A program made the position numbers and the translations under genes. Below are positions 61,824 to 64,000 of a stretch of DNA of 64,000 bases, piece by piece. How positions within the stretch are numbered: the first letter of the stretch is position 1; every line of letters begins with the position of its first letter. The stretch is from Conchocele bisecta (lineage: Eukaryota; Mollusca; Bivalvia; Lucinida; Thyasiridae): the NCBI GenBank assembly GCA_029237695.1, contig CM055274.1:15799505-15863504 (forward strand), read 5' to 3'. Under the pieces are notes generated by a model. It was given only the letters and a program-made list of their open reading frames with translations, was not told the DNA's origin and made no database searches.

Positions 61824-64000
61824 TGGTTACATCACATTTGACTAATGGATACATCCACTAAGATAGTGGTTACTCTCGTTACATTACATTTGACTAATGG
61901 ATACATCCACTAAGATAGTGGTTACTCTCGTTACATTACATTTGACTAATGGATACATCCACTAAGATAGTCGTTACTCTGGTTACATTACATTTTACTA
62001 ATCGATACATCCACTAAGATAGTGGTTACTCTCGTTACATTACATTTGACTAATGGATACATCTACTAAGATGGTGATTACTCTCGTTACATTACATTTG
62101 ACTAATTGATACATCCACAAAGATAGTGGTTACTCTGGTTACAATCTATTTGACTAATGGATACATCCACTAAGATAGTGGTTACTCTCGTTACATTATA
62201 TTTGACTAATGGATACACTCACTAAGATAGTGGTTACTCTGGTTACATTACATTTGACTAATGGGTGCATCCACTAAGATAGTGGTTACTCTTGTTACAT
62301 TACATTTGACTAATGGATACATCCACTAAGATAGTAGTTACTCTCGTTACATTAGACTTGACTAATGAATACATCCACTAAGATAGTGGTTACTCTCGTT
62401 ACATTACATTTGACTAATGGATACATCCAGTAAGATAGTGGTTAGTCTGGTTACATTACATTTGACTAATGGATACATCCACTAAGATAGTGGTTACTCT
62501 CGTTACATTTCATTTGACTAATGGATACATCCACTACGATAGTGGTTACTCTTGTTACATTACATTTGACTAATGGATACATCCACTAAGATAGTAGTTA
62601 CTCTCGTTACATTACATTTGACTAATGTATACATCCACTAAGATAGTCGTTACTCTGGTTACATTACATTTTGCTAATGGATACATCCACTAAGATAGTG
62701 GTTACTCTTGTTACATTACATTTGACTAATGGATACATCCACTAAGATAGTGGTTACTCTGGTTCATTACATTTGACTAATGGATACACTCACTAAGATA
62801 GTGGTTACTCTCGTTACATTACATTTTACTAATTGATACATCCACTAAGATAGTGGTTACTCTGGTTACATTACATTTAACTAATGGATACATCCACTAA
62901 GATAGTGATTACTCTATACATCCACTAAGATAGTCGTTACTCTGGTTACATTACATTTGACTAATAAATACATCTACTAAGATGGTGGTTACTCTCGTTA
63001 CATTACATTTGACTAATGGATACATCCACTAAGATAGTGGTTACTCTCGTTACATTACATTTGACTAATGGATACACCCACTAAGATAGTGCTTACTCTG
63101 GTTACATTACATTTGAGTAATGGATACATCCACTAAGATAGTGGTTAGTCTGGTTACATTACATTTGACTAATTAATGGATACATCCACTAAGATAGTGG
63201 TTACTCTCGTTACATTACATTTGACTAATGGATACATCTACTAAGATGGTGGTTACTCTCGTTACATTACATTTGACTAATTGATACATCCACTAAGATA
63301 GTTGTTACTCTCCTTACATTACATTTGACTAATGGATACATCCACTAAGATAGTGCTTACTCTATACATCCACTAAGATAGTAGTTACTCTGGTTACAAT
63401 ACATTTGACTAATGGATACATCCACTAAGATAGTTGTTACTCTTGTTACATTACATTTGACTAATGGATACATCCACTAAGATAGTTGTTACTCTCGTTA
63501 CATTACATTTGTCTAATGGATACATCCACTAAGATAGTGCTTACTCTATACATCCACTAAGATAGTCGTTACTCTGGTTACACTACATTTGAATAATGGA
63601 TACATCTACTAAGATAGTCGTTACTCTCGTTACATTACATTTGACTAATGTATACATCCACTAAGATAGTGCTTACTCTATACATCCACTAAGATAGTAG
63701 TCACTCTGGTTACAATACATTTGAATAATGGATACATCTACTAAGATGGTGGTTACTCTCGTTACATTACATTTGACTAATGGATACATCCACTAAGATA
63801 GTGGTTACTCTGGTCACATTACATTGGACTAATGGATACACTCACTAAGATAGTGGTTACTCTGGTTGCATTACATTTGACTAATGGATACAGCCACTTA
63901 GATAGTGGTTACTCTGGTTACATTACTGGATACATCCACTAAGATAGTGGTTACTCTTGTTACATTACATTTGAATAATGGATACATCCACTAAGATAGT
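61824..64000 (+). repeat. 52-bp satellite array, right part (runs off the window)
   Basis: About 40 units of GACTAATGGATACATCCACT, AAGATAGTGGTTACTCTCGT and TACATTACATTT. Some units are shortened (for example near 62910, 63360, 63545, 63680), where TACTCTATACATCCACT marks a recurring internal deletion. Confidence 0.93.

Overview
The window is eukaryotic nuclear DNA, most likely from a bivalve mollusc. It has split genes with GT-AG introns, a Polycomb-type chromatin gene of animal type, a Tc1/mariner transposase, tRNA-like SINEs, and a very dense load of palindromic MITEs, SINEs and satellites. Several of these repeats resemble ones I know as common in bivalve genomes. The organism call is inference; no species can be fixed. 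Everything here was read by eye, without alignment software.

The main gene is on the minus strand, from a start codon at 55172 down to a stop codon at 28102. Twenty coding segments join with consistent phases and canonical GT-AG borders into 2808 nt, which is 935 codons plus a stop. The product has an acidic N-terminus, an FCS zinc finger, four MBT repeats, a His/Lys-rich linker and a C-terminal SAM domain. The MBT part reads most like animal MBTD1. The zinc finger + 4 MBT + SAM order is that of fly Sfmbt. The start codon is the last codon of exon 1, followed by a 5.8-kb intron, and a CpG-bearing stretch with NRF1-, ETS- and NF-Y-type motifs lies just upstream.

Layout. 1-7.2 kb: repeats, then the 5' part of an uncharacterised multi-copy gene on the minus strand (exon 1 at 6442-7185, exon 2 at 3722-3862, rest not found). 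7.2-11.2 kb: a foldback at that gene's 5' end, then a nested foldback of about 3.5 kb that carries a 1.8-kb inserted array of palindromes. 11.4-12.8 kb: an isolated C2H2 zinc-finger exon and a decayed LINE reverse-transcriptase fragment. 13-28 kb: G/C tracts, SINEs, MITEs, a frameshifted Tc1 element and a 1.24-kb hAT-like element. 28-55.5 kb: the MBT gene, its introns packed with repeats, including an inverted partner of the hAT-like element in intron 1. 56.5-64 kb: 51- and 52-bp satellites, the latter split by a 2.9-kb insertion whose ends are arrays built on CCATGG.

The genes do not form an operon or a pathway. The most notable points are the complete FCS-4MBT-SAM gene model, a partial copy of its zinc-finger exon, repeats inserted within about 15 nt of its splice sites, and the nested foldback and satellite structures. 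I found no CRISPR array, no rRNA, no complete tRNA and no viral gene.
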